Assembly (NCBI RefSeq): GCF_002950945.1
Contig: NZ_CP012673.1
Coordinates: forward strand, 6,772,501-6,836,500
Source: Sorangium cellulosum
Lineage (GTDB): Bacteria; Myxococcota_A; Polyangia; Polyangiales; Polyangiaceae
Length of the DNA: 64,000 nucleotides
Direction: 5' to 3'
The notes under the pieces were generated by a model. The model searched no databases, was not told where the DNA came from, and worked only from the letters and a program-made list of their open reading frames with translations. Made by a program: the position numbers and the translations under genes. This document shows, in pieces, positions 7,406-16,259 of the stretch (its first letter is position 1; the number at the start of each line of letters is the position of its first letter).

Positions 7406-9622
7406 TCAGGGCTGCTTGATCACCCACAGGGCTCGATTGTAGTAGTTGGCGTCGGCGCCGACGGCCTTGGGGCTCTCGAACCCGGACGACGCCAGCCACC
7501 CGCCCTCCGCTCCGCGCTCGCGCGAGAGCGCCGGCCCATCGGAGAACGCGTAGCGCTTGGTCTCGTAGTTCGCTATCAGGAAAGCGCTGCCCTGCGGCTG
7601 AAACACCCACAGCGCCATGTTGTAGTAGTTGGCGTCGGCGCCGACGAGCTTGGGGCTCTCGAACCCGGACGACGCCAGCCACCCGCCCTCCGCCCCGCGC
7701 GGGCCTGACAACGGATGGCCAGTGGAGAACAGGTATCGCTTGGTCTCGAGATTCTCGATCAGGTAGCATTCACCCGCCTTGCGGATGATCCAGAGCGCCC
7801 GATTGTAATAGTTGGCGTCGGCGCCGACGACGTTGGGGGAAGGCCCCCACCCGCCTTCCGCTCCGCGCTCGCGCGAGAGCGCCGGTCCGTCCGAGAACAG
7901 ATATCGCTTGCTCTCCACGTTCTCGATGAGGACGGGCTTGTCGAGAAACGCCGGAGGAAACACGAACAACGACTTTCTGATGGCCGGGAAGCTGCTCTTG
8001 GGATCATCGTACGGACGCTCGCGGGCCAGCACGCCGTGGAGCTCGATGAGCTTGTCCTGATATGCCAGATCGGTGACCGTGTAGGACCCGTCGGGGTTTG
8101 GCGCGAGCGCGTCGATCGGCTTTTGCTTCAACGATCCCGGGATCTTCGGATCGGGGACGAGGCACGAGAACTTGTAGTCGAGCACGATGGCCGTCGTGGG
8201 TTGCGAGGACCGATCCACGGGGACCCCGCTGGCGTTCACCAGCAGATCGCAGGTGAGCTTGTACTGGCTCGCGGTGTCGCTGACCGTCGCGCCGACCCGC
8301 GGCGCGTTGACGCCCGGGCCGGGCTTGACGAACAGCTGGCTGAAGTTGTGCGTGCGCGTCGGCTTGCGCACGCTCTCGTCGAGGTGCGGGACGAAGCTGA
8401 TCGAATCGAGGGCCGGGTTCGGCGACAGCCCGGCGATCTCGACAGCGGTGTTGTAGACGTCGATGATGTGCACGGGCGCGCGGACCGAGCGCGGCGCCGT
8501 CTTCACGTAGCAGGGCGCCCCGCCCATCATCAGGCCGCCATCGGCGACGATCATCGGCACGTGGACGCCCCCGATCGACGACGTGGCCTTGTCATCACCG
8601 ATCTCCTCGTCGATGCTGACGGACCGAGCGTCAGGATCGAAGTCCTGCGTGCCGTTGTCGCAGACGAAGATCACGACGGTGTTGGCGAGCTGGCCCGAGA
8701 TCGCGGTGAGCAGATCGTTCACGTAGTAATCGATCGACTCGACCATCGCGACCAGCATTTCCTGGATGGTGGGCTTGGTGGGATCCTTGATGGTCGTGGC
8801 TTTGAAGGTGTGCGGCGGCGGCAGGTGCCAGGGATCGTGCGGGGCGACGAGGTTGAGCGCGACGCACCACGGCCCTTGGTTCGCGAGGATCCACCGCTTG
8901 GCGTCTTCGACCTGATCCTCGGTGATGTAGATGTGTTTACGATCCGCCGGACCGAGCGGAGGCTTCGCCTTCCCGTCGGCCCCGACCGTGTCCTTCTCCC
9001 AGATGTAGTTGCGCAGGTCGGGGTTGTTGTTCAGGAACGTCGCGTCGTACTTGGCCGCGAGCGCCCTGGCGGCGGCCTCGCACTTCGCCCGCTCGGTGCT
9101 GTCCGTGGGGTTCTTGAGCCGCGCGAAGTCGACCTGCGAAGGCCCTTTCGGATCGAAGCCGTACTGCGTGATTCCATCCGGCCGCACTCCGCCGCGGAAG
9201 ATCCCCGCGAAGGTATGCCATCCCCACTCGACCGGCGTCTTCCTGGTGCCGAGGTCCCACTTGCCGAACATCGCGCACTTGTAGCCGACCATCGACTGCG
9301 CGAGCGTCTGGACGTTCTGGCCCGTGACCGTCTGAGACACGAGGTTGTCGTCGCCGCCGCTCGGAAAGCCCAGCCCGGTCTTCCACGGCTGCACACCGGT
9401 CCACAAGCTCGCCCGCGTCGGTGTACACACCGGCTGCGCCCAGGCGTTCTCGAAGTGCACGCCGGCCTTGAGGAGGCGGCCGAAGGTCGGCAGCGTGACC
9501 GGACCGGCGACGCCGTTCTTGCTGTTGACCTGGGCGGACACGGTCTTGGCACCAGCGTTGATGCGAAGCACGTCGACGCCGAGGTCGTCCGCGAGGATGA
9601 TCAGAATATTCGGTTTTGCCAT
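7406..9622 (-). CDS. Formylglycine-dependent sulfatase with C-terminal beta-trefoil-like repeats
   Basis: A 738-residue protein. Residues 4-~480 are an alkaline-phosphatase-superfamily sulfatase: metal-binding ADDLG near the N-terminus, CTPTR with Cys66 as the residue normally oxidised to formylglycine, then FGKWDLG, APHDPWH and DNGTQD. It hydrolyses a sulfate ester; the substrate cannot be read. The last ~150 residues are three tandem repeats of ~50 residues (ETKRYxFS, RGAEGGW, VGADANYYNxALW), which fits a three-lobed beta-trefoil, a common carbohydrate-binding fold. No signal peptide or lipobox precedes the catalytic domain, although sulfatases with lectin tails are usually exported. The repeats are also visible in the DNA (7440-7900). 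The ribosome site is weak. Confidence 0.9.
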   Translation of the reverse strand: MAKPNILIILADDLGVDVLRINAGAKTVSAQVNSKNGVAGPVTLPTFGRLLKAGVHFENAWAQPVCTPTRASLWTGVQPWKTGLGFPSGGDDNLVSQTVTGQNVQTLAQSMVGYKCAMFGKWDLGTRKTPVEWGWHTFAGIFRGGVRPDGITQYGFDPKGPSQVDFARLKNPTDSTERAKCEAAARALAAKYDATFLNNNPDLRNYIWEKDTVGADGKAKPPLGPADRKHIYITEDQVEDAKRWILANQGPWCVALNLVAPHDPWHLPPPHTFKATTIKDPTKPTIQEMLVAMVESIDYYVNDLLTAISGQLANTVVIFVCDNGTQDFDPDARSVSIDEEIGDDKATSSIGGVHVPMIVADGGLMMGGAPCYVKTAPRSVRAPVHIIDVYNTAVEIAGLSPNPALDSISFVPHLDESVRKPTRTHNFSQLFVKPGPGVNAPRVGATVSDTASQYKLTCDLLVNASGVPVDRSSQPTTAIVLDYKFSCLVPDPKIPGSLKQKPIDALAPNPDGSYTVTDLAYQDKLIELHGVLARERPYDDPKSSFPAIRKSLFVFPPAFLDKPVLIENVESKRYLFSDGPALSRERGAEGGWGPSPNVVGADANYYNRALWIIRKAGECYLIENLETKRYLFSTGHPLSGPRGAEGGWLASSGFESPKLVGADANYYNMALWVFQPQGSAFLIANYETKRYAFSDGPALSRERGAEGGWLASSGFESPKAVGADANYYNRALWVIKQP

Positions 9623-10021
9623 GAGCCGAAGTACCTATCGAGGTTGGAGTTCGTGAGCCATCTGTGCCCGTGCGACAGGCATCCACTGTATGTTGAAGCC
9701 GGTGGCCGCTTGCCCTGTCGGTACCTGCGCTGTTCTCCTGACGGTCTCCTGACGGGGGCGGGAACCGAAGATCGATACGACTCGATCGCGTTGATAGCGA
9801 ATCGCCGCTCTCACCTCAGGTGACAGCGCGTCGCGCCGCGATGTATGTCGGCCCGATGGCGACGTGGCGCCGAGGACCTTCGGAGCCGTCCCTTGATGCA
9901 GACGGTGCTCGGAATGTCCGCGGACATCGAGATTGACAGCTTCAGTGCCCGGCCCGGCAGCGGTCATCCGCGGCGTTCGGGTTCCAGTGTTCCGTCGGCC
10001 GCGACGGACCCTACATGGACT
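9623..10021. other. Intergenic leader of the first sulfatase gene
   Basis: About 400 bp between the sulfatase start and the conserved element at 10022. No convincing gene: frames open here on either strand are overlaps of neighbouring shadows with no family features. Long untranslated leader or degraded sequence. Confidence 0.4.
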
Positions 10022-10252
10022 GTTTTACCGATCGCGACCCAGAGTTGATTGGCGAAACCCATCAAAAATCACGCTCGGGCTCTGGATGATGCGGCGCAGG
10101 TCACGATGAACCTGCGGCGCGGAGCTCCGCGTGCGGACGGCGCGGCCGCGAGCGTCGCGTGGATCGGCGGGAGCTGCCGGCTCTTCCGGCGCGGCGCCGG
10201 GGATGATCTCTCCGACCGAAAACAGGTCGAAACGAGGGAGTGCGGTGAGATC
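10022..10252 (-). repeat. Dispersed intergenic element, copy B
   Basis: The + strand starts with gttttaccgatcgcg, then gttgattggcg and a cccatc-caaa block. It continues into a GC-rich part with gcggcgcggagctccgc, tggatcg, cttccggcgcgg and ggtcgaaacgaggg, ending agatc. The same blocks in the same order occur at 13739-13968 and, for the second half, at 25972-26104. It lies between two - strand sulfatase genes, upstream of the one starting at 9622. It could be a shared control region or a small non-autonomous repeat. Confidence 0.55.
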
Positions 10253-10301
10253 ACGCACGCGAGGTGACGTTCTGATCACCGCCCTGGCCGCGCCCGGTCC
10301 G

Positions 10302-13300
10302 TCAGGGGAGCCACGCTCCGTTGAACCACTTGTGCATGAGCGCGTCGTCCGGGCCCCGGGTGAAGACATCGATGCGGCGATCGCCCCAGGACACGGCCCC
10401 AGGGCCGGACGTCATGCCGCCGCCGAGCGACTTCCAGGCGCTCCAGGTTCCATTGAAGTATTTGTGCATGAGCGTGTCGTCCTTGCCACGCGCGAAGACA
10501 TCGAGCCGGCGGGGTGCCCACGCGCATACGGCGGGCTCGCCGGTCGACGGGACGAGGCCGAGCGACCCCCAGCTGCTCCACGTCCCGTTGAAGTACTTCT
10601 GGAAGAGCTCGCCGTTCTGGCCATGCGCGACGACATCGATACGGCCCTCACCCCAGGACACGGCCGCAGGCGCGGACGACAGCTCGCCGCCGAGCGACTT
10701 CCAGTCGCGCCAGGTCCCGTCGAAATATTTGTGCAAGAGCTCGTTGTCCTGGCCGCGGGCGAAGACGTCGAGCCGGCCGGATGCCCATGAGCACACTGCG
10801 GGCTTCGACGTCAATGCACCACCGAGCGACTCCCAGGGGCTCCAGGTCCCGTCGAAGTACTTGTGCATGAGCGTGTTGTCCTGGCCGCGCGCGAAGACAT
10901 CGATGCGGCGGTTACCCCAGGACACGGCCGCGGGGCCGGACGTCAAGGCGCCGCCGAGCGACTTCCAGGGGCTCCACGTCCCGTCGAAGTACTTCTGGAA
11001 GAGCGTGTTGTCCTTGCCGCGCACGAAGACGTCGAGCCGTCCGGACGCCCACGAGCACACGGCGGGCGTCGAGTTCAGGTCGCCGCCGAGCGATTCCCAG
11101 CTGGATTCCAGCTTCAGGGCCGGGAACTGCAGCGGGTCTCGCGGCTGGCCCGGGTCCAAGGCGACGTCCTCTTCTTTTCTCCCGCCGTCCAGGCGGTGCT
11201 TCTTCATCTCCTCGAAGAGCCTCTTGGCCACCGCGCGGGAGGTCGGATCGTCGGCGAAGTGCTCGATCTCCTTCTCGCGGAGGGCGCCGACGATGGTCTC
11301 GTGCGGCACGAGCTCGTAGAGCGCGTACTCGTACTCGTCCTTGAGCTCGTCCGTGTCGACGAACTTCGACCGGGCGCAGCTGAGCAGGTGTTTGCCGTCG
11401 CTGATGAGCGCGAACTTCTCGGTCGTCCTCTGCACCCCTGGTGCATACGTGTGGTAGCCGAACTGCTGACTGAAGTTGAACTCCCGCTTCTCGCCGCTTC
11501 CGCCCTTCAGGTAATGCTTCAGGCTGATCGAGTCGAGCCCCGTGGGGGCGCTCGTCCCGGCGATGGCGGCGCAGGTCTTGAAGAGGTCGATGACGTGGAC
11601 GAGATCGCGCGTGGTGCCGCCGATCGCGTCGCTGCTGAGGTAGCACGGCTTGCCCGCGAACATGGACCCGCCGTCGACGATGATCATCGGCACGTGCACG
11701 GCCCCGATGTGCGGTGTGGCCTTGTCCTCGGCGTCTGCGTCGAGCAGCGCTTCGCCCCGATCCGGATCGGCGTCCTGCGTGCCGTTGTCCCCGACGAACA
11801 CGATCACGGTGTTCTTGAGCTGCTCCCGGATCTCCGGCTCCGTCGAGTTCAGGAGCTTGCCGATGTAGAAATCCATCGACTCGACCATGGCCACGAACAT
11901 CTCCTGGATCGTCGGCGCCTCGGGGTTGGCGAACTCGATGGTGTACGAATCCTTCGGCGGGACGTGGAAGGGATCATGGGGTATCGTGAGCGTCAGCGCG
12001 GCGCACCAGGGCGAGCCGAGCGCCTGCTTGAGCCAGTTCTTGGCGGACTCGATCTGGTCCAGCGTCGCGTACATGTGGGCGCGATCGATGGGGGAACGAT
12101 CGTAGTGCATCTTGCCCGAGACGTCGTCCTCGTAGCATTTCTCCCAGATGTAGTACTGGACGTCGGGCTGCTTCTCCACGAAGCCGGGGTTGACCTTCTT
12201 GAGGTACTCCCTGACCGCCACCCCCACATCCTTGCGCTTCTGCGCGAATGTGGTCTTATCGACCTCGGGTGACACAGCGGCCCTCTCCGGGGCGGGCGCG
12301 GCCGGCGTGAGGTCGCTGAGCTCGAGGCGCCCCCGGGCGTATCCATATTTGAGGCCGACGACGCGGAAGCCCCCCTCGAGGATCCCCGCGAACCGCTCCC
12401 AGCCCCAGTCCCACGGGGTCTTCTTGGGGCTGTACTTCTCCTCAGGCTTCGCCTCGGACCTCTTCTCGCCCGGGGCCAGCTGCCCGAGGTGCCACTTGCC
12501 GAACATCCCGCAGCGGTAGTTCGCTTTCGTCAGGACCTGCGCCAGGCTGCGGACCTGGGCGCCGGACTTGGGGCTGTCGTCGAGGGTGCTCTTGCCGCTC
12601 GGACTCGGGTAGCCCACCCCGGTCCTCCAGGGCTGCAGCCCTGTGAAGAGGCTGCCGCGGGTCGCCGAGCACACGGGCTGCGCCCAGGCGCGGGAGAAGT
12701 GCATCCCGTGCTGGAGCAGCTTCTCCAGGTTCTCGAGCCGCTTGGGCCCCGCTTTCTTGCCGTCCGGCCCGACGATCTGGACGGTGACCTTGCCGGTCTC
12801 GTGGTTGACGCGGACCGCGTCGGCGCCGAGATCGTCGGCGACGATCAGCAGGATGTTCGGCGTGCCCGTCGCGCTCGCGAGGCCGACGATCTCGGCCCGC
12901 GACAGCGCTGCGCTGTAGATCTCGAGATCCCTGATCTTCCCGGCGAAGTAGAGCTGCCCCGCTCCTCCCGCCACCCCCCGGCACCCCAGGTAGAGCGGGG
13001 AGTCGTTCTTGGTCTTCCCGGTGGTCGTGTCGGGGGCGCTGTCCTCGAGCTTGCCGTCGACGTACAGCTCGAGCACGCCGTTCCCGTCCTTGGTCCTGCG
13101 GACGAAGGCGACGTGGTGGAACTTGCCGTCGTCGAGCACGGTCGTCGACCGGACGCCCGGGTTGTTTTGCCCGTCGTAGCGCGCTGCGAAGATCTTGCCA
13201 CGATTGGCCCCCCCCGTGGAGTAGCGAACCACGAAGGGGTAGCCGCCCGTACCCGACCACTTCTCGACGATGTCCGCTTCATCGGCCTGCTGGTTCGGAT

Positions 13301-13457
13301 GCTCCGGCTCGGGACACACCCAGACGGCGACGGTGAAGTCCTGTTCCCGCCCGAAGTTGACCTTGTCGGAGTTGGCGATCTTTCGATGCTGCGTCTTGCC
13401 GTCGAACGTCAGCGTCTCGTCGCCGATCGGGCGATATGCTGTCGTGCTGTCTGCCAT
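10302..13457 (-). CDS. Sulfatase with N-terminal LamG-like domain and C-terminal PLL-type beta-propeller
   Basis: A 1051-residue protein. Residues ~10-195 are a concanavalin/LamG-type sandwich (LTFDGKTQH, FTVAVWV, FHHVAFVRR, LYVDGKL, PLYLGCRG). Residues 199-~700 are a sulfatase: ADDLG, CSATR with Cys263 as the formylglycine precursor (the Ala variant of C-x-P/A-x-R), MFGKWHLG, PHDPFH and DNGTQD. Residues ~755-1051 hold six tandem ~48-residue repeats (SLGG, SWA/GxRxDVFARGxDNxLxHKYF, GTW) of the DUF346/PLL kind, a fucose-binding propeller lectin family. No signal peptide is visible. An aggag site lies 10 bases before the ATG. It is a paralogue of the sulfatases at 7406 and 29761, and shares the LamG domain with the latter. 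Confidence 0.9.
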   Translation of the reverse strand: MADSTTAYRPIGDETLTFDGKTQHRKIANSDKVNFGREQDFTVAVWVCPEPEHPNQQADEADIVEKWSGTGGYPFVVRYSTGGANRGKIFAARYDGQNNPGVRSTTVLDDGKFHHVAFVRRTKDGNGVLELYVDGKLEDSAPDTTTGKTKNDSPLYLGCRGVAGGAGQLYFAGKIRDLEIYSAALSRAEIVGLASATGTPNILLIVADDLGADAVRVNHETGKVTVQIVGPDGKKAGPKRLENLEKLLQHGMHFSRAWAQPVCSATRGSLFTGLQPWRTGVGYPSPSGKSTLDDSPKSGAQVRSLAQVLTKANYRCGMFGKWHLGQLAPGEKRSEAKPEEKYSPKKTPWDWGWERFAGILEGGFRVVGLKYGYARGRLELSDLTPAAPAPERAAVSPEVDKTTFAQKRKDVGVAVREYLKKVNPGFVEKQPDVQYYIWEKCYEDDVSGKMHYDRSPIDRAHMYATLDQIESAKNWLKQALGSPWCAALTLTIPHDPFHVPPKDSYTIEFANPEAPTIQEMFVAMVESMDFYIGKLLNSTEPEIREQLKNTVIVFVGDNGTQDADPDRGEALLDADAEDKATPHIGAVHVPMIIVDGGSMFAGKPCYLSSDAIGGTTRDLVHVIDLFKTCAAIAGTSAPTGLDSISLKHYLKGGSGEKREFNFSQQFGYHTYAPGVQRTTEKFALISDGKHLLSCARSKFVDTDELKDEYEYALYELVPHETIVGALREKEIEHFADDPTSRAVAKRLFEEMKKHRLDGGRKEEDVALDPGQPRDPLQFPALKLESSWESLGGDLNSTPAVCSWASGRLDVFVRGKDNTLFQKYFDGTWSPWKSLGGALTSGPAAVSWGNRRIDVFARGQDNTLMHKYFDGTWSPWESLGGALTSKPAVCSWASGRLDVFARGQDNELLHKYFDGTWRDWKSLGGELSSAPAAVSWGEGRIDVVAHGQNGELFQKYFNGTWSSWGSLGLVPSTGEPAVCAWAPRRLDVFARGKDDTLMHKYFNGTWSAWKSLGGGMTSGPGAVSWGDRRIDVFTRGPDDALMHKWFNGAWLP

Positions 13458-13738
13458 GTGTCGTGTTCTCCTGCCTGGCTATGCGTGATGGCTCTCCGCG
13501 CCCGGCGGGCGATCTCGAGCGAGCGGGTGGAGCTCGGGCGCCCGCGAGCCTCGCGCCTCGGGCATGCCGGCCCTGCGGCGCTCGTGCCGCTGGAGGACCT
13601 TTGTGCCCGGGTGACTGGGCTGCGGATCGGATCGTCGCCGGACGTCGAGAGTGACTGCTCCCGTGCCCTGCCCAGCTGCGGTTACCCGCAGGCCCTGGTT
13701 CGAACATGCCGTTCATCACGGCGGGCTCGACGAGGATC

Positions 13739-13968
13739 GTTTTACAGATCGCGCCCCGACGATAATTGGCGGGATCCATCAAACTTCGCGCTCGGATGCC
13801 GATAAAGGCGGCGCGGCGCGCGGCGCCGCGGCGCCGGGCAGAGCTCCGCGGCCGGCAGGCGCCGCCGCCGGCGCGGCGCGGATCGACGTCAGCGCTGGCG
13901 TTTCCGGCGCGGCCCCGGGGGCGCGCTGCCGGGCGGAGAGCCGGGCGAATCGACGGGATGCGGGCAGA
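13739..13968 (-). repeat. Dispersed intergenic element, copy C
   Basis: Same order of blocks as copy B: gttttacagatcgcg, ataattggcgg, atccatcaaa, gcgctcgga, then a GC-rich half with gcggcgccgcggcg, cggatcgacgtcagcgc, tttccggcgcgg and cgacgggatgcgggcagatc. It lies ~280 bp upstream of the sulfatase start at 13457. The rest of 13458-14109 shows no credible gene. Confidence 0.6.
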
Positions 13969-14109
13969 TCACCCCCCCCGCAGAGGAGGCGGGCAGCGTC
14001 ACCCAGCGCTCATGAACGAGCGCTGCCGGGCGAGAGCCGCTGCGGCTCGCGGGACCTTGCGTACTCCGCGTCTGCGCCGACTACAGGGGGAGGCACATTG
14101 TGATGAGGA

Positions 14110-15049
14110 AGGCTGGCGACCGACGAACCGACACAGGTGACCATCACGATCGACGACGGAGTAAAGCCGACAGAGGTGAAGATCGACTCATACTCCACCT
14201 CCCATGATGTCCCGGTGCTGGGGTTGACGTTCGACACCCCGTACACCGTATCGGTGACGGTGACGGACCAGGCTGGCAACAGAACGGAGGCGGGCAGCGG
14301 ATCCATCCCGCCGATCTCCCCGCCGGAGCTGTTCCCGCCCATCGAGAAGATCGTCACAGGGAGCGCGGAAGCCGAGCAGGGGTTCGTGCTGTTCACGCCG
14401 GCCTCGACGACCGTCGAGAACGACACCATGCCCGTCGGATATGTCGTCATCGTCGACAATAACGGGGACGTTGTCTGGTTTCACGAGGCGCCTGCGGCCA
14501 CGGAGGTGCTGCGCCTGAGCAACGGCAACTTGCTCATTCAGTCCGCTCCGGAGCATCACACCTCGATGCTCGATGATGGACAACCACAACTTCGAGGCCA
14601 TAGCGCCGGACCCACCGCTCCCCGCCGCCGACAACAACAGCCGAGTGGCGGAGTACTCCGTGCAGAACGGCGGTGTGCAGATGGTCTGGGAGTACGAGTA
14701 CCCGATCGTGCCGGGGGACGAGGTCGACACGAACCTGTACTCGTCCGCCGTGGGCAGCGCTCTGGAGATGCCCCGGACCGGCAACGTCCTGATCGACTTC
14801 GGCGGCATCTGCAAGGTTCCAGACGAATCCATCAAACCGCCGGGCGAGACCGGCAGCCCCGGGGAGCCGTCCGACAACAACAACAGGTGCAAGCACTGGG
14901 GTCGCATCATCGAGGTGAAGCACGACGACTCGAAGAAGGTGGTCTTCGATATACGCGTGGGCGATGACGACCTGACGCGTACGGTGGGCTGGTATGTGTA
15001 CCGCGCCATGAAGCTTCGCTGCCTTCATCCGGGCTCGCCGGCGTGTTAG
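14110..15049 (+). pseudogene. Degraded arylsulfotransferase (ASST family) gene
   Basis: Two frames together give an ASST-like protein without a usable start. Frame 1 (14110-~14575) matches the N-terminal ASST beta domain and first propeller blades: PTQVTITI, VPVLGLTFDTPYTVSVTV, then VGYVVIVDNNGDVVWFHE and RLSNGNLLIQ. Frame 2 (~14573-15049) continues with DNHNFEAI, YSVQNGGVQMVWEYEYP, RTGNVLIDFGG, RIIEVKHDD and TVGWYVYRAMKL, the usual C-terminal end. Stop codons lie directly upstream of 14110 and no signal peptide is left, so the 5' end is lost. The frame changes near 14575, where a stretch also seems missing. ASSTs move sulfate between phenols without PAPS. A relic in a sulfatase-rich region suggests an older sulfate-transfer function, now lost. 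Confidence 0.7.
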
Positions 15050-15062
15050 CCAGCGAGCCCGG
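15029..15062. terminator. Hairpin at the stop of the ASST relic
   Basis: A perfect 10-bp stem (15029-15038 with 15053-15062) whose 14-base loop contains the TAG stop of the relic. It lies between convergent coding regions, about 85 bp from the end of the PKS thioesterase frame. Terminator function is inferred from the position. Confidence 0.4.
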
Positions 15063-15146
15063 GCCCGCCACGGGGTTGGGCCTCCGAGGGACCCGCTCGA
15101 CCGAATGTGATACCGCTTCCTCGCCGGCCTGCGAGGCGCAGGGGGC

Positions 15147-16259
15147 TCACCCTGGCGTCGGTGCCCCGGCGCGCGGCCGCGCCCCTCCGGGGTGGGTGAG
15201 CAGCTCTCCGAGGGCTCGGCTCGTCGTCTCCATGTAAGCAGGGCGGACGATGCCGAAGTGATCGCCAGGGAGGCCTTGCACGCTCGCGAGCGCCCTGTGG
15301 GCGGCCCATCCGTAGTCCTGGGGCGCGTCCTCGCGGAGCGCCGACACGCGCAGCAGGTGCACGGGGACGTCCGGCATCCGCAGCGTCCAGCTGTCGAGCA
15401 TCCCCAGGTGTGCTTCCTGGCTGTCCAGGATGGCGCGCAGGGTCGACTCCACATCGGTGCTCGCGAGGTCCGCGGTCGATATCGACGCCGCGACCCGTTG
15501 AATCGCCTGCTCCTCTGACAGTCCCTGGAGCGTCGCAGCATCCACGTCGAGACCCCAGACGCGGGCGACCCGGCACAGCGCGGCGGCCCGGTCGAAGGGC
15601 CCCGGCGAGGGGTTGGCCGATCCGGGCGCCTCGGTCTCCAGCATGATCACCTGCTCGACATCGGCGCCAGCGTCCTCCAGCTGTACCGCCAGCTCGAGGG
15701 CCGAGAGCCCACCAAAGCAGTACCCGACCAGGGCGAGCGGTCCACCGGAGGTCTGGGTCATGATCCCCTGCGCGTACTGCGCGCACAGCTCCGCCATCGT
15801 CCTTGGCATTCCTCCGAGCCCTGCGTGAGCAGGCGTCGTCAGGCCCACCACGGGCCGCCTGCCGCCGATCGCGTGAGCCAGGCGCATCATGTGAGCCGAG
15901 AGATGGCCGCCCACCGCGGGCACGAGCACGATCGTACCCGGCTCCGAGCCATCGACGAGCGGGACCACGCAGGAGCGAGGCCGCGGCCGTGCGGCGGGCG
16001 ACGCGGCGAGCGGCGCCCCGGCTCCCCGGACGGCATCGTCGACGCGCTCCGCCAGCGCGCCGAGCGTCGGCGCACTGAACAACGTCTCCAGCGGCAGCTT
16101 CACATGGAACGCCTCACGCAGCCGCGACATCACCCGCGTGGCCAGGAACGAATCGCCCCCGAGCGTGAAGAAGTTGTCGTGGACGCCGACCGAATCAACG
16201 CCCAGGGCACTCCCGAAGATCCCGGCGATGGTTCGTTCGATCTCGTTGCGTGGCGCCAC
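15147..16259 (-). CDS. Carrier protein and thioesterase end of the PKS module (separate frame)
   Basis: A 370-residue frame beginning at a GTG codon, directly continuing the KS-AT protein but offset by one base. Residues ~5-75 are a carrier domain with GGDS (Ser37 would carry phosphopantetheine). Residues ~105-360 are a type I thioesterase: VPAVGGHLSAH, then GYCFGG in which Cys181 occupies the usual Ser nucleophile position, and GDHF with the catalytic His. The TE closely resembles that of the NRPS at 32765. If the single extra base in the run of seven C (16269-16275) is an error or is corrected by frameshifting, this is the C-terminal third of one KS-AT-ACP-TE polypeptide of about 1,280 residues. 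Otherwise it would be made as a separate ACP-TE protein from the GTG. Confidence 0.85.
   Translation of the reverse strand: MAPRNEIERTIAGIFGSALGVDSVGVHDNFFTLGGDSFLATRVMSRLREAFHVKLPLETLFSAPTLGALAERVDDAVRGAGAPLAASPAARPRPRSCVVPLVDGSEPGTIVLVPAVGGHLSAHMMRLAHAIGGRRPVVGLTTPAHAGLGGMPRTMAELCAQYAQGIMTQTSGGPLALVGYCFGGLSALELAVQLEDAGADVEQVIMLETEAPGSANPSPGPFDRAAALCRVARVWGLDVDAATLQGLSEEQAIQRVAASISTADLASTDVESTLRAILDSQEAHLGMLDSWTLRMPDVPVHLLRVSALREDAPQDYGWAAHRALASVQGLPGDHFGIVRPAYMETTSRALGELLTHPGGARPRAGAPTPG

Noticed and set aside
7440..7900. Regularly spaced DNA repeats that could suggest a CRISPR array
   Set aside because: They are in-frame protein repeats of the sulfatase tail, with ~150-180 bp period and no short unique spacers.
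10330..11090. Repeats every ~145 bp
   Set aside because: They encode the six PLL-type propeller units of the second sulfatase.
13651..14103. Possible + strand gene upstream of the ASST relic
   Set aside because: Pro/Ala/Arg-rich translation without features, overlapping the conserved intergenic element.
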